Shown here one piece after another: positions 26,606-35,527 of a stretch of DNA of 64,000 bases. A program made the translations under genes and the position numbers. Numbering within the stretch: position 1 is the stretch's first letter; every line of letters starts with the position of its first letter. The notes under the pieces are model-generated. The model worked only from the letters and a program-made list of their open reading frames with translations. It had not been told where the DNA came from and did not search any database. Origin of the DNA: Rhizobiaceae bacterium (GTDB lineage Bacteria > Pseudomonadota > Alphaproteobacteria > Rhizobiales > Rhizobiaceae); the NCBI GenBank assembly GCA_028281105.1, contig JANQKQ010000002.1:62001-126000 (forward strand), in the 5' to 3' direction.

Positions 26606-27614
26606 CGGAGAAAAGCGCGCGCGAGACGATCCGGTGGCTGGCCGGCGCATCCTGCGCGGCGATCGCGCTCGCCAGTTCGCCATTGTCGACAAGCCCGCCC
26701 GCTGCGGCGATCAACCGGCGGGTGGTTTCGATGTTGGCCTCGGCCTCGGCCACCGGATCGAGACCGGAATGGTCGGGAAACGTGTCGAAGTAGATCGCGC
26801 CGTCATAGCCGGTGCGCATCAGCTCGACCAGCAGTTCGACGGTCTGGATCGGGTGCACCGAGGCGACCATCAACCCGTCGTCGCGCTTGGCGTAGCCATC
26901 GTTCAGATGCACACCCAGCAGCCGGCAGTGGCGCGCGACCAGATGGGCGGAATGGGCGGGCATTTCGTCGGCGTAGAGCACATGGGCGAAGTCCAGCGTG
27001 ACGCCGAGATTGGCCATGCCGATCTCCTTGATCCCCAGCAGTGTGGTCGCCACATCCGGCATCAGCGCGAAGGCGCGCGGCTCGTTGGGCTTGTACTCGA
27101 TGGCGATGTCGATAGACGGGTCGTGCGCGCATACCGCCCGCAATGCTTCGATCGTGTGGTCCCAGGCGCGGGCGTAGTCGAGCTGGAAGGAATAGTCGAA
27201 GCCGTCCTGGCCGAGCCACAGGGTCATCAGCTTCCCGCCCATCTCGGCGAGCGCATCCAGGCCGCGTTTGGTGATGTCAATCGCCGCCCGGCGCACCTTG
27301 GCGTCGGGGTGGGTGAACGCGCCCAACTTGAAGCCCGGATCGGTGTAGTAGCGCATGGCAAGCCCGTTGAGCGCGATGCCGAGCCGGTCGAGCGCGCGCG
27401 CCAGTTCCTTCGAGCTCGTGCCCTCGAAATGGTCGGGATAGTTGAGGTCGGCGGCGTTGAGTCCGTCGGCGCTGGCGGCGCGCTCCAATAGATCGACCGT
27501 GGTGATGGTGTTCTTGCCGGGCCAGTAGGCCGCCGCGCCGATCTTGAACGCGTTCAGCCGCGCCGCGAATTTCGGTTCACCGTTCTGCAAACTCATCGCC
27601 GTGGCCTCATCCAT
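26598..27614 (-). CDS. Sugar isomerase/epimerase-like TIM-barrel protein
   Basis: A 338-residue protein of the xylose-isomerase-like / AP-endonuclease-2 TIM-barrel superfamily. Candidate metal ligands are visible in AIEYKPNEPRAF (Glu), GVTLDFAHVLYAD (Asp-His), HLNDGYAKRDDG (His/Asp), and IYFDTFPDHSG. The ATG directly follows the TGA of the fuculokinase-like gene with no gap. No FucI is present, so this is the best candidate for the aldose-ketose isomerase that would feed the kinase and aldolase. An epimerase role is the alternative. Confidence 0.85.
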   Translation of the reverse strand: MDEATAMSLQNGEPKFAARLNAFKIGAAAYWPGKNTITTVDLLERAASADGLNAADLNYPDHFEGTSSKELARALDRLGIALNGLAMRYYTDPGFKLGAFTHPDAKVRRAAIDITKRGLDALAEMGGKLMTLWLGQDGFDYSFQLDYARAWDHTIEALRAVCAHDPSIDIAIEYKPNEPRAFALMPDVATTLLGIKEIGMANLGVTLDFAHVLYADEMPAHSAHLVARHCRLLGVHLNDGYAKRDDGLMVASVHPIQTVELLVELMRTGYDGAIYFDTFPDHSGLDPVAEAEANIETTRRLIAAAGGLVDNGELASAIAAQDAPASHRIVSRALFSDG

Positions 27615-28997
27615 TCATTGCGTTTGCCCGGCCTGTTCAAGCCATCGGGCGTGGTAGTCGGTCAAGCCGGTAATTTGCGCGGGGCGAACATTGCGCAGGC
27701 CGACCGGGAACGACGGAACGGCCGGGCCGTCCATCCGGGCCAACATCGCGGCGCCGGTGCTGGTGCCGTTGGTTTCTTTCGATGCGGCGATCTCGCAATC
27801 GGCAAGCAGGGCGGCCAGGACCGACAAATAGAGCTGATTGGCCGAGAACGGGCCGTCGACGATTACCCGGCCGCAAGTGCCCAGCGCCCCAAGCGCGACT
27901 GCGGTCATCTGGGCACAGTAGAGCGAAGCCAGGCTGGCCCGGACAGCCGGATCGCTGCCCGTCTCTCCGACGATCCGCCCTTGCCCGCCGGTCTGCGGCA
28001 TCGGCCCGCCCGAGTCGGTGAACGAGGGCAGGGCGAAGACCCCGTCTTCAATCAATCGCGCCGTCGTCGCTTCGCTGGCTTCGCCAGGTCCGGCGCCGCC
28101 GGCCACCAGCTCGAACTCGCGCCCGCCCATGAAGCGGCAGCAGGCGACCGGGTCGCCGAGCGCGGTGGTGTTGGAGACCTGGTCGCGGTCGCGATCGAGC
28201 ATGGTAATCGGCGCCTTTGCATCGAAGGCGATGATCCAGGTGCCGGTCGACAGCAATGCGAAATCGGATTCGCCGGCATAGCGCAGATAGTTGGCGTTGG
28301 AATCGTGGATGCCGGCCAGCACGTGGCCCTCGCCGCGCAGTTGAACATCTCGTAGCGCGCCCAGCCGCCGCCATGCGGGCATCATCGGCGCGAACCGGGC
28401 GGCCCAGCCGCGCGACTTGGCGAGACTGGAATAATCGCGCCGCTGCGGGTCCCACAGATGGGTCTGGGCTCCCAGCGCGGTCACCTCGCTCGCCAGATCG
28501 CCGCACAGGCGGTAGGCCACATACTGCCCGAGCGGCAAGATGGTGTGCGTGGCGGCGAAGGCCGCGGCGAACTCGGTTTCCTGCCACAGCAGCTGCAGGC
28601 CCAGCGTCAGCGCGCCGGGATTGGTGGGAGCGAAAACCTCGTCGAACGCCGGCGCGATCTCTGCATAACTTGAGCGCACGCGCTCCGGCGGCTGCGCCTC
28701 ATAGGCCATGATCGGGAGCGTCAGTTCGCCGCCATCGTCCAGCAACGCCAGCGAGGAGCCATGGGCGCCAGGCACGATCGCGTCGACCGGCAACATGCGG
28801 TCGAACTCGGCGATCGATTGCCGCGCGAACTCGATCACCGGCTCGGGATCGATATGCAGATAAGGCGGGCCCTCATGCCACGCGGACGCGGTCGACCGGC
28901 TCTCTAGGACGTTCAGCCCGCGGTCGAACAATGTGGCTTTGACATTGGTCGAACCGACATCCAAAACTACGACACCGTCCGGCGACCGATCGGCCAA
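27615..28997 (-). CDS. FGGY-family kinase, probable L-fuculokinase
   Basis: A 460-residue sugar kinase with the N-terminal phosphate-binding motif VLDVGSTNVKATLFD (about residues 11-25). The first domain carries PGAHGSSLALL, and the second has STGTWIIAFD and the FGGY-like ATP site near VIVDGPFSANQLYL. It begins at a TTG (28997) with GGAGG seven bases upstream. The head-to-head neighbour is a class II aldolase of the FucA type, and a TIM-barrel isomerase-like gene follows directly. Fuculose is the favoured substrate; rhamnulose is the alternative because rhizobial RhaK kinases look similar. Confidence 0.83.
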   Translation of the reverse strand: MADRSPDGVVVLDVGSTNVKATLFDRGLNVLESRSTASAWHEGPPYLHIDPEPVIEFARQSIAEFDRMLPVDAIVPGAHGSSLALLDDGGELTLPIMAYEAQPPERVRSSYAEIAPAFDEVFAPTNPGALTLGLQLLWQETEFAAAFAATHTILPLGQYVAYRLCGDLASEVTALGAQTHLWDPQRRDYSSLAKSRGWAARFAPMMPAWRRLGALRDVQLRGEGHVLAGIHDSNANYLRYAGESDFALLSTGTWIIAFDAKAPITMLDRDRDQVSNTTALGDPVACCRFMGGREFELVAGGAGPGEASEATTARLIEDGVFALPSFTDSGGPMPQTGGQGRIVGETGSDPAVRASLASLYCAQMTAVALGALGTCGRVIVDGPFSANQLYLSVLAALLADCEIAASKETNGTSTGAAMLARMDGPAVPSFPVGLRNVRPAQITGLTDYHARWLEQAGQTQ

Positions 28998-29041
28998 TGC
29001 GCATCCTCCAGGGCGGCGGCTTCAACAAGGCGAGAAACAAA

Positions 29042-29698
29042 GTGAGATACTCTAGCGAGCGGCAGGCCGTGATCAACACCTGCCTGGCGATGAATGCCCT
29101 CGGCATCAATCAGGGCATGTCCGGGAATGTCAGCGTGCGTACCGAAGAGGGGTTCTTGGTCACCGCGTCGGGCGTCGCCTATGACGCCATGACCGATGAA
29201 CACATCGTCGAGATCGCCAACGACGGCTGGCAGAGCGATTATCAGCCTTCGTCGGAGTGGCGCATGCACCGCGACATCTATCGCACGCGGGCGGAAGCTG
29301 GCGCGGTGGTTCACGTCCACTCGACCTATGCCAGCGCCCTGTCGTGCCTGCGCGAGGATATCCCCGCCTTCCACTACATGATCGCGACCAGCGGCGGCAA
29401 CACGCTGCGCTGCGCGCAATACGCCACGTTCGGCACGGCGGAACTGTCGAAGAACATGTTGGCCGCGATAGAGGGCCGGCGTGCCTGTCTGCTCGCCAAT
29501 CACGGGCAGATCTGCTTCGCCGAGGACCTGGACAGCGCGCTCGGGCTGGCGGTGGAGATCGAGACTCTGTGCCGGCAGTATGCGATCGCCGGGCAGGCGG
29601 GCGAGCCGGTGATCCTGGGCGAGGGCGAGATGGGGCGGGTGCTGGAGAAGTTCAAAACCTACGGCCGCCCGGTCAAGAACGCGGCCGAAGCCTCCTGA
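29042..29698 (+). CDS. fucA: L-fuculose-phosphate aldolase (class II, FucA/AraD family)
   Basis: A 218-residue zinc aldolase that cleaves L-fuculose 1-phosphate to dihydroxyacetone phosphate and L-lactaldehyde. Catalytic E72 (SSEWRMH) and zinc ligands H91, H93 (VVHVHSTYAS) and H154 (LANHGQ) line up with E73, H92, H94 and H155 of E. coli FucA. I set the start at the GTG at 29042, which gives the family length and leaves room for the divergent kinase start; an in-frame ATG at 28997 would overlap that start codon. It converges on the nucleoside hydrolase gene. Confidence 0.88.
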   Translation: MRYSSERQAVINTCLAMNALGINQGMSGNVSVRTEEGFLVTASGVAYDAMTDEHIVEIANDGWQSDYQPSSEWRMHRDIYRTRAEAGAVVHVHSTYASALSCLREDIPAFHYMIATSGGNTLRCAQYATFGTAELSKNMLAAIEGRRACLLANHGQICFAEDLDSALGLAVEIETLCRQYAIAGQAGEPVILGEGEMGRVLEKFKTYGRPVKNAAEAS

Positions 29699-29716
29699 CG
29701 GCCGTTTGCACTGTGT

Positions 29717-30652
29717 TCAAAGCCGCCCGACCCGCTCCGTCAGCAACTCGAAGAACCCGTCGGCATCCACGTCGCGAACCCACAACGCGTTTTTCGGCCG
29801 GTTCGTCACGCCCCACCAGTCGGCGACCGTCATGCCCATGGTGAGTTCGGACGACGTTTCGATCTCCACATTGATCTGGCGTCCCGAGTAGAGCTCCGGC
29901 TTCAACAAATAGGCGATGACGTTGGGGTCGTGCAGCGGACCGCCGTCGGTGCCGTATTTCTGCTCGTCGAACCGCTCGAAGAACTCCATCATCTGTGCCG
30001 CCGCCTCGCCCGGCCGCGTGCCCATGTCGCGGAAGCGGGCGACCCGCGACGCCGTCGTCAGGGTCTTGTGGGTGACGTCCAGCGGCACGACGGTCATCGG
30101 CACGCCGGCACGCAAGACGATGTCGGCGGCTTCGGGGTCCACATAGATGTTGAACTCGGCCGCCGGAGTGACATTGCCGCCCTCGAAACAGCCGCCGCCC
30201 ATCAACACGATCTCGCGCAGGCGGCCGGCGATGCGCGGTTCTTTTTCCAGCGCCATCGCCACATTGGTGAGCGGCGCGAGGGGGCACAGCGTGACCTCGC
30301 CCTCGGGCTCGGCCATGATCGTGTCGACGATGAAATCGGCGCCATGGCCGTCGCGCAACTGCATGGTCGGCTCGGGCAGGACCGGGCCGTCAAGACCGGT
30401 CTTGCCGTGGACGTATTCCGCCGTCACCAATTCGCGCTTCAACGGGCGGTCGGCGCCGGCATAGACGGGAATGTCCGCCCGTCCCGCCAGCTCGCAGACC
30501 ATGCGGGCGTTCTTCTGGGTCAACGCCAGGGGCACGTTGCCGGCGACGGCGGTGATGCCGACCACCTCAAGCTCCGGGCTCGCCAGCGCCAGCAGGATCG
30601 CCATGGCGTCGTCCTGGCCGGGGTCGGTGTCGATGATGATCTTACGCGGCAT
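29717..30652 (-). CDS. Inosine-uridine preferring nucleoside hydrolase
   Basis: A 311-residue IUNH-family enzyme that splits nucleosides to base and ribose. The calcium-binding DxDxxxDD motif is IDTDPGQDDAM (residues 7-17), followed by the TAVAGNVPL block (about 34-42). No signal peptide, so it acts in the cytoplasm. Ribose made here could be used by one of the PfkB kinases in the island. Upstream is a palindromic repeat region, so it is probably a single-gene unit. Confidence 0.93.
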   Translation of the reverse strand: MPRKIIIDTDPGQDDAMAILLALASPELEVVGITAVAGNVPLALTQKNARMVCELAGRADIPVYAGADRPLKRELVTAEYVHGKTGLDGPVLPEPTMQLRDGHGADFIVDTIMAEPEGEVTLCPLAPLTNVAMALEKEPRIAGRLREIVLMGGGCFEGGNVTPAAEFNIYVDPEAADIVLRAGVPMTVVPLDVTHKTLTTASRVARFRDMGTRPGEAAAQMMEFFERFDEQKYGTDGGPLHDPNVIAYLLKPELYSGRQINVEIETSSELTMGMTVADWWGVTNRPKNALWVRDVDADGFFELLTERVGRL

Positions 30653-30997
30653 GGGCGGGCTCCGGGGGGCGGGTTGGTCGCGGAAAGGTGGGAGGCCACT
30701 GGATAGCGCATTTGCGGTTCAAGGCAATGCGGGTTTGGCGCGGTGAGCCCCTTGCTCCGCAACCCCAGCCCAACATACCAGCGTCACCCTCGCCCTTGTG
30801 GCGAGGATCTAATCCCCTCACCGATAAGCTGCGGCGTTTCGATAGCGGGTTAGACCCTCGGGACAAGCCCGAGGGTGACGGGAGAGGCGGCGGCCGGGGT
30901 TGAATGCCACCCCTCCTGACACCCTTCTGTCAGTAGCACGCTCGCGGCCGGTTCCGCCGGCCTTTCCTTCCGCCGAGACTCGCCCCATATTGGCGCC
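30653..30997. other. Intergenic region with repeat before uvrB
   Basis: About 345 bases without a gene. It holds the palindromic repeat at 30782-30880 and the promoters of the divergent nucleoside hydrolase and uvrB genes. No clear LexA (SOS) box was seen before uvrB. Confidence 0.6.
30782..30880. repeat. RIME-like palindromic repeat, copy 1
   Basis: A 99-base element. Each half is itself a hairpin: CCTCGCC-cttgt-GGCGAGG on the left and CCTCGGG-acaag-CCCGAGG on the right. The outer ends CGTCAC/GTGACG and the inner ATCTAA/TTAGA also pair, so the two halves form a larger inverted repeat. Copy 2 is at 62293-62390. It resembles the two-palindrome RIME elements of rhizobia. Confidence 0.85.
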
Positions 30998-33847
30998 ATG
31001 GCGTCACGATCGAAAAAACCGGCCGGTTTCGAGGAGAAACCGCAGCCGCCCCTGTCCGGCGAGCCCTTCTCGGGCGATATCTCCGAATGGGCGGACATGA
31101 TCGAGGAGCAGGCGGCGCGCCAGGCCCGCGACGAGGAGACCCGCGCGATCCGCTCGGCCGCCGGCAAGCATCGGCGCAAGTCCGCCAAGGCGGATGCGGG
31201 CGTCGGCGACCCGCCGAAGAAGAAGGACCGCTACAAGGGCTCCAAGCGCGGCGCCGATGGCCGCGCCTCCCCGCGTGAGCGCGCCGCTTCCGGGCTGATG
31301 CCGATCGCCGGGCTCGATCTGTCGCTGGAGGAGGCCGAAAAACGCACGCGCAAGCGCGACGACGAAGTGCAGTCCGGCGTCACCGCCACCGTCGAGGCGC
31401 TGGCCAAGTTGATCGAAGGCGGCAATCCGGCGATCAAGGACGGCACCTGGGTGCCGCACCGGCCGGAGCGGCCGGAAAAATCCGAGGGCGGCATCCCCTT
31501 CAAGACCGTTTCCGAGTTCGAGCCGAAGGGCGACCAGCCCACGGCGATCGCCGATCTGGTCTCCGGCGTCGGTGATGACGACCAGACCCAGGTGCTGTTA
31601 GGCGTCACCGGCTCGGGCAAGACCTTCACCATGGCCAAGGTGATCGAGGCGACCCAGCGCCCGGCGCTGATCCTGGCGCCGAACAAGACGCTGGCCGCGC
31701 AGCTCTACGGCGAGATGAAGAGCTTCTTCCCCGACAACGCGGTGGAGTATTTCGTCTCCTATTACGACTACTACCAGCCGGAAGCCTATGTGCCGCGCTC
31801 GGACACCTATATCGAGAAGGAATCCTCGGTCAACGAGCAGATCGACCGCATGCGCCACGCCGCCACCCGCGCGCTGCTGGAGCGCGACGACGTGATCATC
31901 GTCGCCTCGGTCTCGTGCATCTACGGCATCGGCTCGGTGGAGACCTATACCGCGATGACGTTCGCCATGAGCATCGGCGACAGGCTCGACCAGCGCGCCC
32001 TGCTGGCCGACCTGGTGGCGCAGCAGTATCGCCGCAACGACCAGGCGTTCACCCGTGGCTCGTTCCGGGTGCGCGGCGACACGATCGAGATCTTCCCGGC
32101 GCATCTGGAGGACCGGGCCTGGCGCATCTCGCTGTTCGGCGACGAGATCGAGGCGATCACCGAGTTCGACCCGCTCACCGGACAGAAGACCGGCGATCTG
32201 AAGTCGGTGAAGATCTACGCCAACTCGCATTACGTGACGCCGCGCCCGACGCTCACCCAGGCGACCCGCTCGATCAAGGCGGAACTGCGGGACCGGCTGG
32301 AGGAACTCAACAATGCCGGCCGGCTTTTGGAAGCGCAGCGGCTGGAGCAGCGCACCCAGTTCGACCTGGAGATGCTGGAAGCCACCGGCTCGTGCGCCGG
32401 CATCGAGAACTATTCGCGCTATCTGACCGGGCGCAAGCCGGGCGAGCCGCCGCCGACCCTGTTCGAGTACATTCCCGACAACGCCCTCGTGTTCGTCGAT
32501 GAATCCCACGTCACCGTGCCGCAGATCGGCGGCATGTATCGCGGCGACTTCCGCCGCAAGGCGACGCTGGCCGAATACGGCTTCCGCCTGCCGTCCTGCA
32601 TGGACAACCGGCCGCTGCGCTTCGAGGAGTGGGACATGATGCGCCCGGCCACGGTGTGCGTGTCGGCGACGCCCGGCGGCTGGGAGCTGGAACAGTCGGG
32701 CGGGGTGTTCGCCGAACAGGTGATCCGGCCCACGGGGCTGACCGACCCGCCGGTGGAGGTGCGCCCGGCCAAGACCCAGGTCGACGACGTGCTCGGCGAA
32801 ATCCGCGACGTGGCCAAGGCCGGCTACCGCACCCTGGTCACCACGCTGACCAAGCGCATGGCCGAGGACCTGACCGAATATCTGCATGAGGCCGGGGTGC
32901 GGGTGCGCTACATGCATTCGGACATCGACACGTTGGAGCGCATCGAGATCATCCGCGATCTTCGCCTCGGCGCGTTCGACTGCCTGGTCGGCATCAACCT
33001 GCTGCGCGAGGGCCTCGACATTCCCGAATGCGCGCTGGTAGCGATCCTGGACGCGGACAAGGAGGGCTTCCTGCGCTCGGAGACCTCGCTGGTGCAGACC
33101 ATCGGCCGCGCCGCGCGCAACGTGGACGGCCGCGTCATCCTGTATGCCGACGAGCGGACCGGCTCGATGGAGCGCGCCATCGCCGAGACCGAGCGCCGCC
33201 GCGCCAAGCAGGCCGCCTATAACGACGAGAACGGCATCACGCCGGAGAGCATCAAGAAGAACATCGGCGACATTCTCGATAGCGTCTACGAGGGCGATCA
33301 CGTGCGCGTCGACGCCGGCCTGGCCGAGGAGGGCGCGCTGATCGGCAACAACCTGGCCGCCCACATCGACGCGCTGGAAAAACAGATGCGCGACGCGGCC
33401 GCCGACCTGGACTTCGAACAGGCCGCCCGCCTGCGCGACGAGATCAAGCGCCTGCGCGAGACCGAACTCGCCGTCGCCGACGATCCCCTGGCGCGCGATG
33501 CCGGCATCGAGAACACGCAGGAGGCGCGCCGGGCAAAGGCGAAGGGACGCAAGGGCAAGCAGGCCGGCAGCTTCCGCAAGCCCCATCTCGACGAAATGGG
33601 CAACACCAACACCGAAACCCCGGCGACCCCGGAGGGCTGGTCCCCGCCGCGCCAGTCCTACGGCGACCAGATGCGCGAGGGCCTCGGCGCCGACGGCACG
33701 CTGCCGGGCGGAGACGAGAACCCCGGCAAGCTGTTCCGCAAGAACACGCTGGATGAGATGACCGTCGGCCGCACGGAAAAACCGCTGGGACGCGGCTCAC
33801 CCGGCCGCTCGCGACGGCCGAGCAAAACGGGCCGTCCGGGACGGTAG
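30998..33847 (+). CDS. uvrB: Excinuclease ABC subunit B with long terminal extensions
   Basis: DNA helicase-like damage-verification subunit of nucleotide excision repair. Walker A is GVTGSGKT at residues 202-209, the damage-inserting beta-hairpin region is [12 protein letters not shown], motif II is DESH, and motif VI is QTIGRAARN. The UVR domain for UvrC contact is near 787-820. The 949-residue length far exceeds the 673 of E. coli UvrB: there are about 163 extra charged residues at the N-terminus and about 125 low-complexity residues at the C-terminus. Such extensions occur in Hyphomicrobiales. The core is intact. Confidence 0.96.
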   Translation: MASRSKKPAGFEEKPQPPLSGEPFSGDISEWADMIEEQAARQARDEETRAIRSAAGKHRRKSAKADAGVGDPPKKKDRYKGSKRGADGRASPRERAASGLMPIAGLDLSLEEAEKRTRKRDDEVQSGVTATVEALAKLIEGGNPAIKDGTWVPHRPERPEKSEGGIPFKTVSEFEPKGDQPTAIADLVSGVGDDDQTQVLLGVTGSGKTFTMAKVIEATQRPALILAPNKTLAAQLYGEMKSFFPDNAVEYFVSYYDYYQPEAYVPRSDTYIEKESSVNEQIDRMRHAATRALLERDDVIIVASVSCIYGIGSVETYTAMTFAMSIGDRLDQRALLADLVAQQYRRNDQAFTRGSFRVRGDTIEIFPAHLEDRAWRISLFGDEIEAITEFDPLTGQKTGDLKSVKIYANSHYVTPRPTLTQATRSIKAELRDRLEELNNAGRLLEAQRLEQRTQFDLEMLEATGSCAGIENYSRYLTGRKPGEPPPTLFEYIPDNALVFVDESHVTVPQIGGMYRGDFRRKATLAEYGFRLPSCMDNRPLRFEEWDMMRPATVCVSATPGGWELEQSGGVFAEQVIRPTGLTDPPVEVRPAKTQVDDVLGEIRDVAKAGYRTLVTTLTKRMAEDLTEYLHEAGVRVRYMHSDIDTLERIEIIRDLRLGAFDCLVGINLLREGLDIPECALVAILDADKEGFLRSETSLVQTIGRAARNVDGRVILYADERTGSMERAIAETERRRAKQAAYNDENGITPESIKKNIGDILDSVYEGDHVRVDAGLAEEGALIGNNLAAHIDALEKQMRDAAADLDFEQAARLRDEIKRLRETELAVADDPLARDAGIENTQEARRAKAKGRKGKQAGSFRKPHLDEMGNTNTETPATPEGWSPPRQSYGDQMREGLGADGTLPGGDENPGKLFRKNTLDEMTVGRTEKPLGRGSPGRSRRPSKTGRPGR

Positions 33848-33853
33848 GGTCGG

Positions 33854-34084
33854 ATGGGAAATCTCACGCGCCCGAAACAGCCAATGCCGGCTTTCGTCCG
33901 CGAAGCGCTCAAAACGCACGGCCTCGAAGACGCTTACAACGCCCGCCCGCCCTATCAGCGCAACGATTACCTTTGGTGGATCAACGACGCAAAACGCGAC
34001 GACACCAAGCAGCGCCGCCTCTCAAGGATGCTCGGCGAACTGCGCCAGGGCCACGGCTACATGGGAATGGACTGGAACCGCTGA
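33854..34084 (+). CDS. Small YdeI/OmpD-associated-type protein
   Basis: A 76-residue protein whose stretch RPPYQRNDYLWWINDAKR (residues 31-48) followed by QRRLSRMLGELRQGHGYMGM is typical of the C-terminal domain of YdeI/OmpD-associated proteins. Its function is not established. It starts seven bases after the uvrB stop, so it is probably cotranscribed. Confidence 0.75.
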   Translation: MGNLTRPKQPMPAFVREALKTHGLEDAYNARPPYQRNDYLWWINDAKRDDTKQRRLSRMLGELRQGHGYMGMDWNR

Positions 34085-34221
34085 GCCGCCCTTCATCCTA
34101 CGGATGCAGAAGTCACCTCGTCGAAGTGACCGTGCCCCATCGAAAACCGCATGGCCGGAGCGATAGGGCCACAAGAAAGTGTGAAGTTGCGCAACTAGCG
34201 TAACAGCCCTATTTTCCGCCC

Positions 34222-34422
34222 ATGACCAAACTGGAAAAAATCGAGCGCGATATCCAGACGCTCGGCAAGGAAGACTTACGCCGTCTTGCGGACTGGTTTG
34301 CTGATTTCCAGGCCGATCTGTGGGATGAGCAGATCGAGGCGGACGCCAAGGCCGGCAAGCTGGACGCGATGGCCGAGCGGGCGTTGGCCAATCACAAAGC
34401 GGGCCGGACAGAGCCGATTTGA
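34222..34422 (+). CDS. Putative antitoxin of a small two-gene module
   Basis: A 66-residue, acidic, helical protein. The repeat-like LGKEDLRRLADWFADFQADLWDEQI and the C-terminal AMAERALANHKAGRTEPI resemble small antitoxins found before RelE/ParE-type toxins. The next frame starts on its stop codon. No operator palindrome was identified. Confidence 0.75.
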   Translation: MTKLEKIERDIQTLGKEDLRRLADWFADFQADLWDEQIEADAKAGKLDAMAERALANHKAGRTEPI

Positions 34423-34676
34423 ACCATCTTGCAGATCGGCATTACTGGGAAGCGTATTCTCAGCTACCGGAAACGGTCCAGCGGCGCGCCGACGAGAAGT
34501 TTGCGCTACTGAAGAAGAACCCCAACCACTCGTCGCTCCACTTCAAACCGGTCGGCCCATACTGGTCTGCCAGAATCAGCAGGGGATATCGTGCCCTTGC
34601 GATAAGGGATGGCGACGATCTTGTATGGTTTTGGATCGGCAGCCATGCCGACTATGATCGTCTGTTGGAAAGATGA
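34419..34676 (+). CDS. Putative RelE/ParE-like toxin
   Basis: An 85-residue basic protein. The pattern PVGPYWSARISRGYRALAIRDG with a late WFWIGSHADYDRLL is the usual RelE/ParE-like core: beta strands with basic side chains and a terminal histidine-tyrosine region. It starts at a TTG that overlaps the antitoxin stop (TTGA), so expression depends on antitoxin translation. If active it would act on ribosome-bound mRNA or gyrase. Confidence 0.78.
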   Translation: MNHLADRHYWEAYSQLPETVQRRADEKFALLKKNPNHSSLHFKPVGPYWSARISRGYRALAIRDGDDLVWFWIGSHADYDRLLER

Positions 34677-34705
34677 CCTAACATCCGCGACCGTATTACG
34701 GGCGC

Positions 34706-35515
34706 TCAACCGGCAGGCTTGTGCGCGATCTGGCTTACATAGGACATGAAGCCGAAGAACTTGTTGGCGGCCAGCCGGCGCCGGCCTTCGGCCTTCAGCG
34801 CATCCGCCGTCTCGGCAAACAGGACGCCGGTTTCGGCCATTCGCTCGGCGCCGCGGTCGATGACGGTGAGAAAATAGGCCGCGTCGCCCTCGGCAACATA
34901 ACCATGCCCGCGCCGCCTTCCCAGTTCGAACCCGCGCTCGCTCAGCATGGCCGTGATCTGCCGCATGATCCAGAGATTGGTCACGTTCTGGTTGATCATG
35001 AAGCGGATGATCTGGTCGACGGGATCGAAATCGGCGATCCGGGCCGTCGCGGTGTCGTAGTCACCATCGCATATCGCCAGTATCCCGCCGGGCTTCAGCA
35101 CGCGATAGGCCTCGCCAACGGCGTCCTGCGGCCCCGGGACATGGCACAGCAGGGTGTGCATCAGCACCAGGTCCACCGATGCGTCCTCCAGCCCGGTCTG
35201 CTTGGCATCGCCGATCTCGAAGCTGAGGCGGGTTTCGGCGCCGAAGTGCTTGCGTGCCCTGTCGACCATGACCTGCGACGGCTCGATGCCGAGGGCGCGC
35301 GAAGCGCCGGCCACAGTGATCAGATCGCGCGTCACATGACCCGTGCCGGAACCGAACTCCACCGCATATGCGTTCGCGGGAAGTTCCAGGTCGGCCAGAT
35401 ATTCGCGGCGGATGGCGATCTGGGCGGGTTCCAGGCACCGAGCGTCCATGGCGTCGGCGATGCGTGCCTGGGTGGCTTCCTCTTCGGAAGCAAGGCTTGA
35501 ATAGGGATCCGACAT
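34706..35515 (-). CDS. SAM-dependent class I methyltransferase
   Basis: A 269-residue protein with a Rossmann methyltransferase core. Motif I is VEFGSGTGHVTRDLI (about residues 53-67), followed by GIEPSQVMVDRAR and DLVLMHTLLCHV (post-motif). Methyltransf_11/25-type small-molecule methyltransferase; substrate unknown. It is 12 bases after the 3-hydroxyisobutyrate-dehydrogenase-like gene on the same strand, so they are likely cotranscribed. Confidence 0.85.
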   Translation of the reverse strand: MSDPYSSLASEEEATQARIADAMDARCLEPAQIAIRREYLADLELPANAYAVEFGSGTGHVTRDLITVAGASRALGIEPSQVMVDRARKHFGAETRLSFEIGDAKQTGLEDASVDLVLMHTLLCHVPGPQDAVGEAYRVLKPGGILAICDGDYDTATARIADFDPVDQIIRFMINQNVTNLWIMRQITAMLSERGFELGRRRGHGYVAEGDAAYFLTVIDRGAERMAETGVLFAETADALKAEGRRRLAANKFFGFMSYVSQIAHKPAG

Positions 35516-35527
35516 ACCCGCTCCGGA

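Noticed and set aside
31598-33586. Long open minus-strand frame (662 codons) opposite uvrB
   Set aside because: Fully antisense to intact uvrB and without any recognisable domain.
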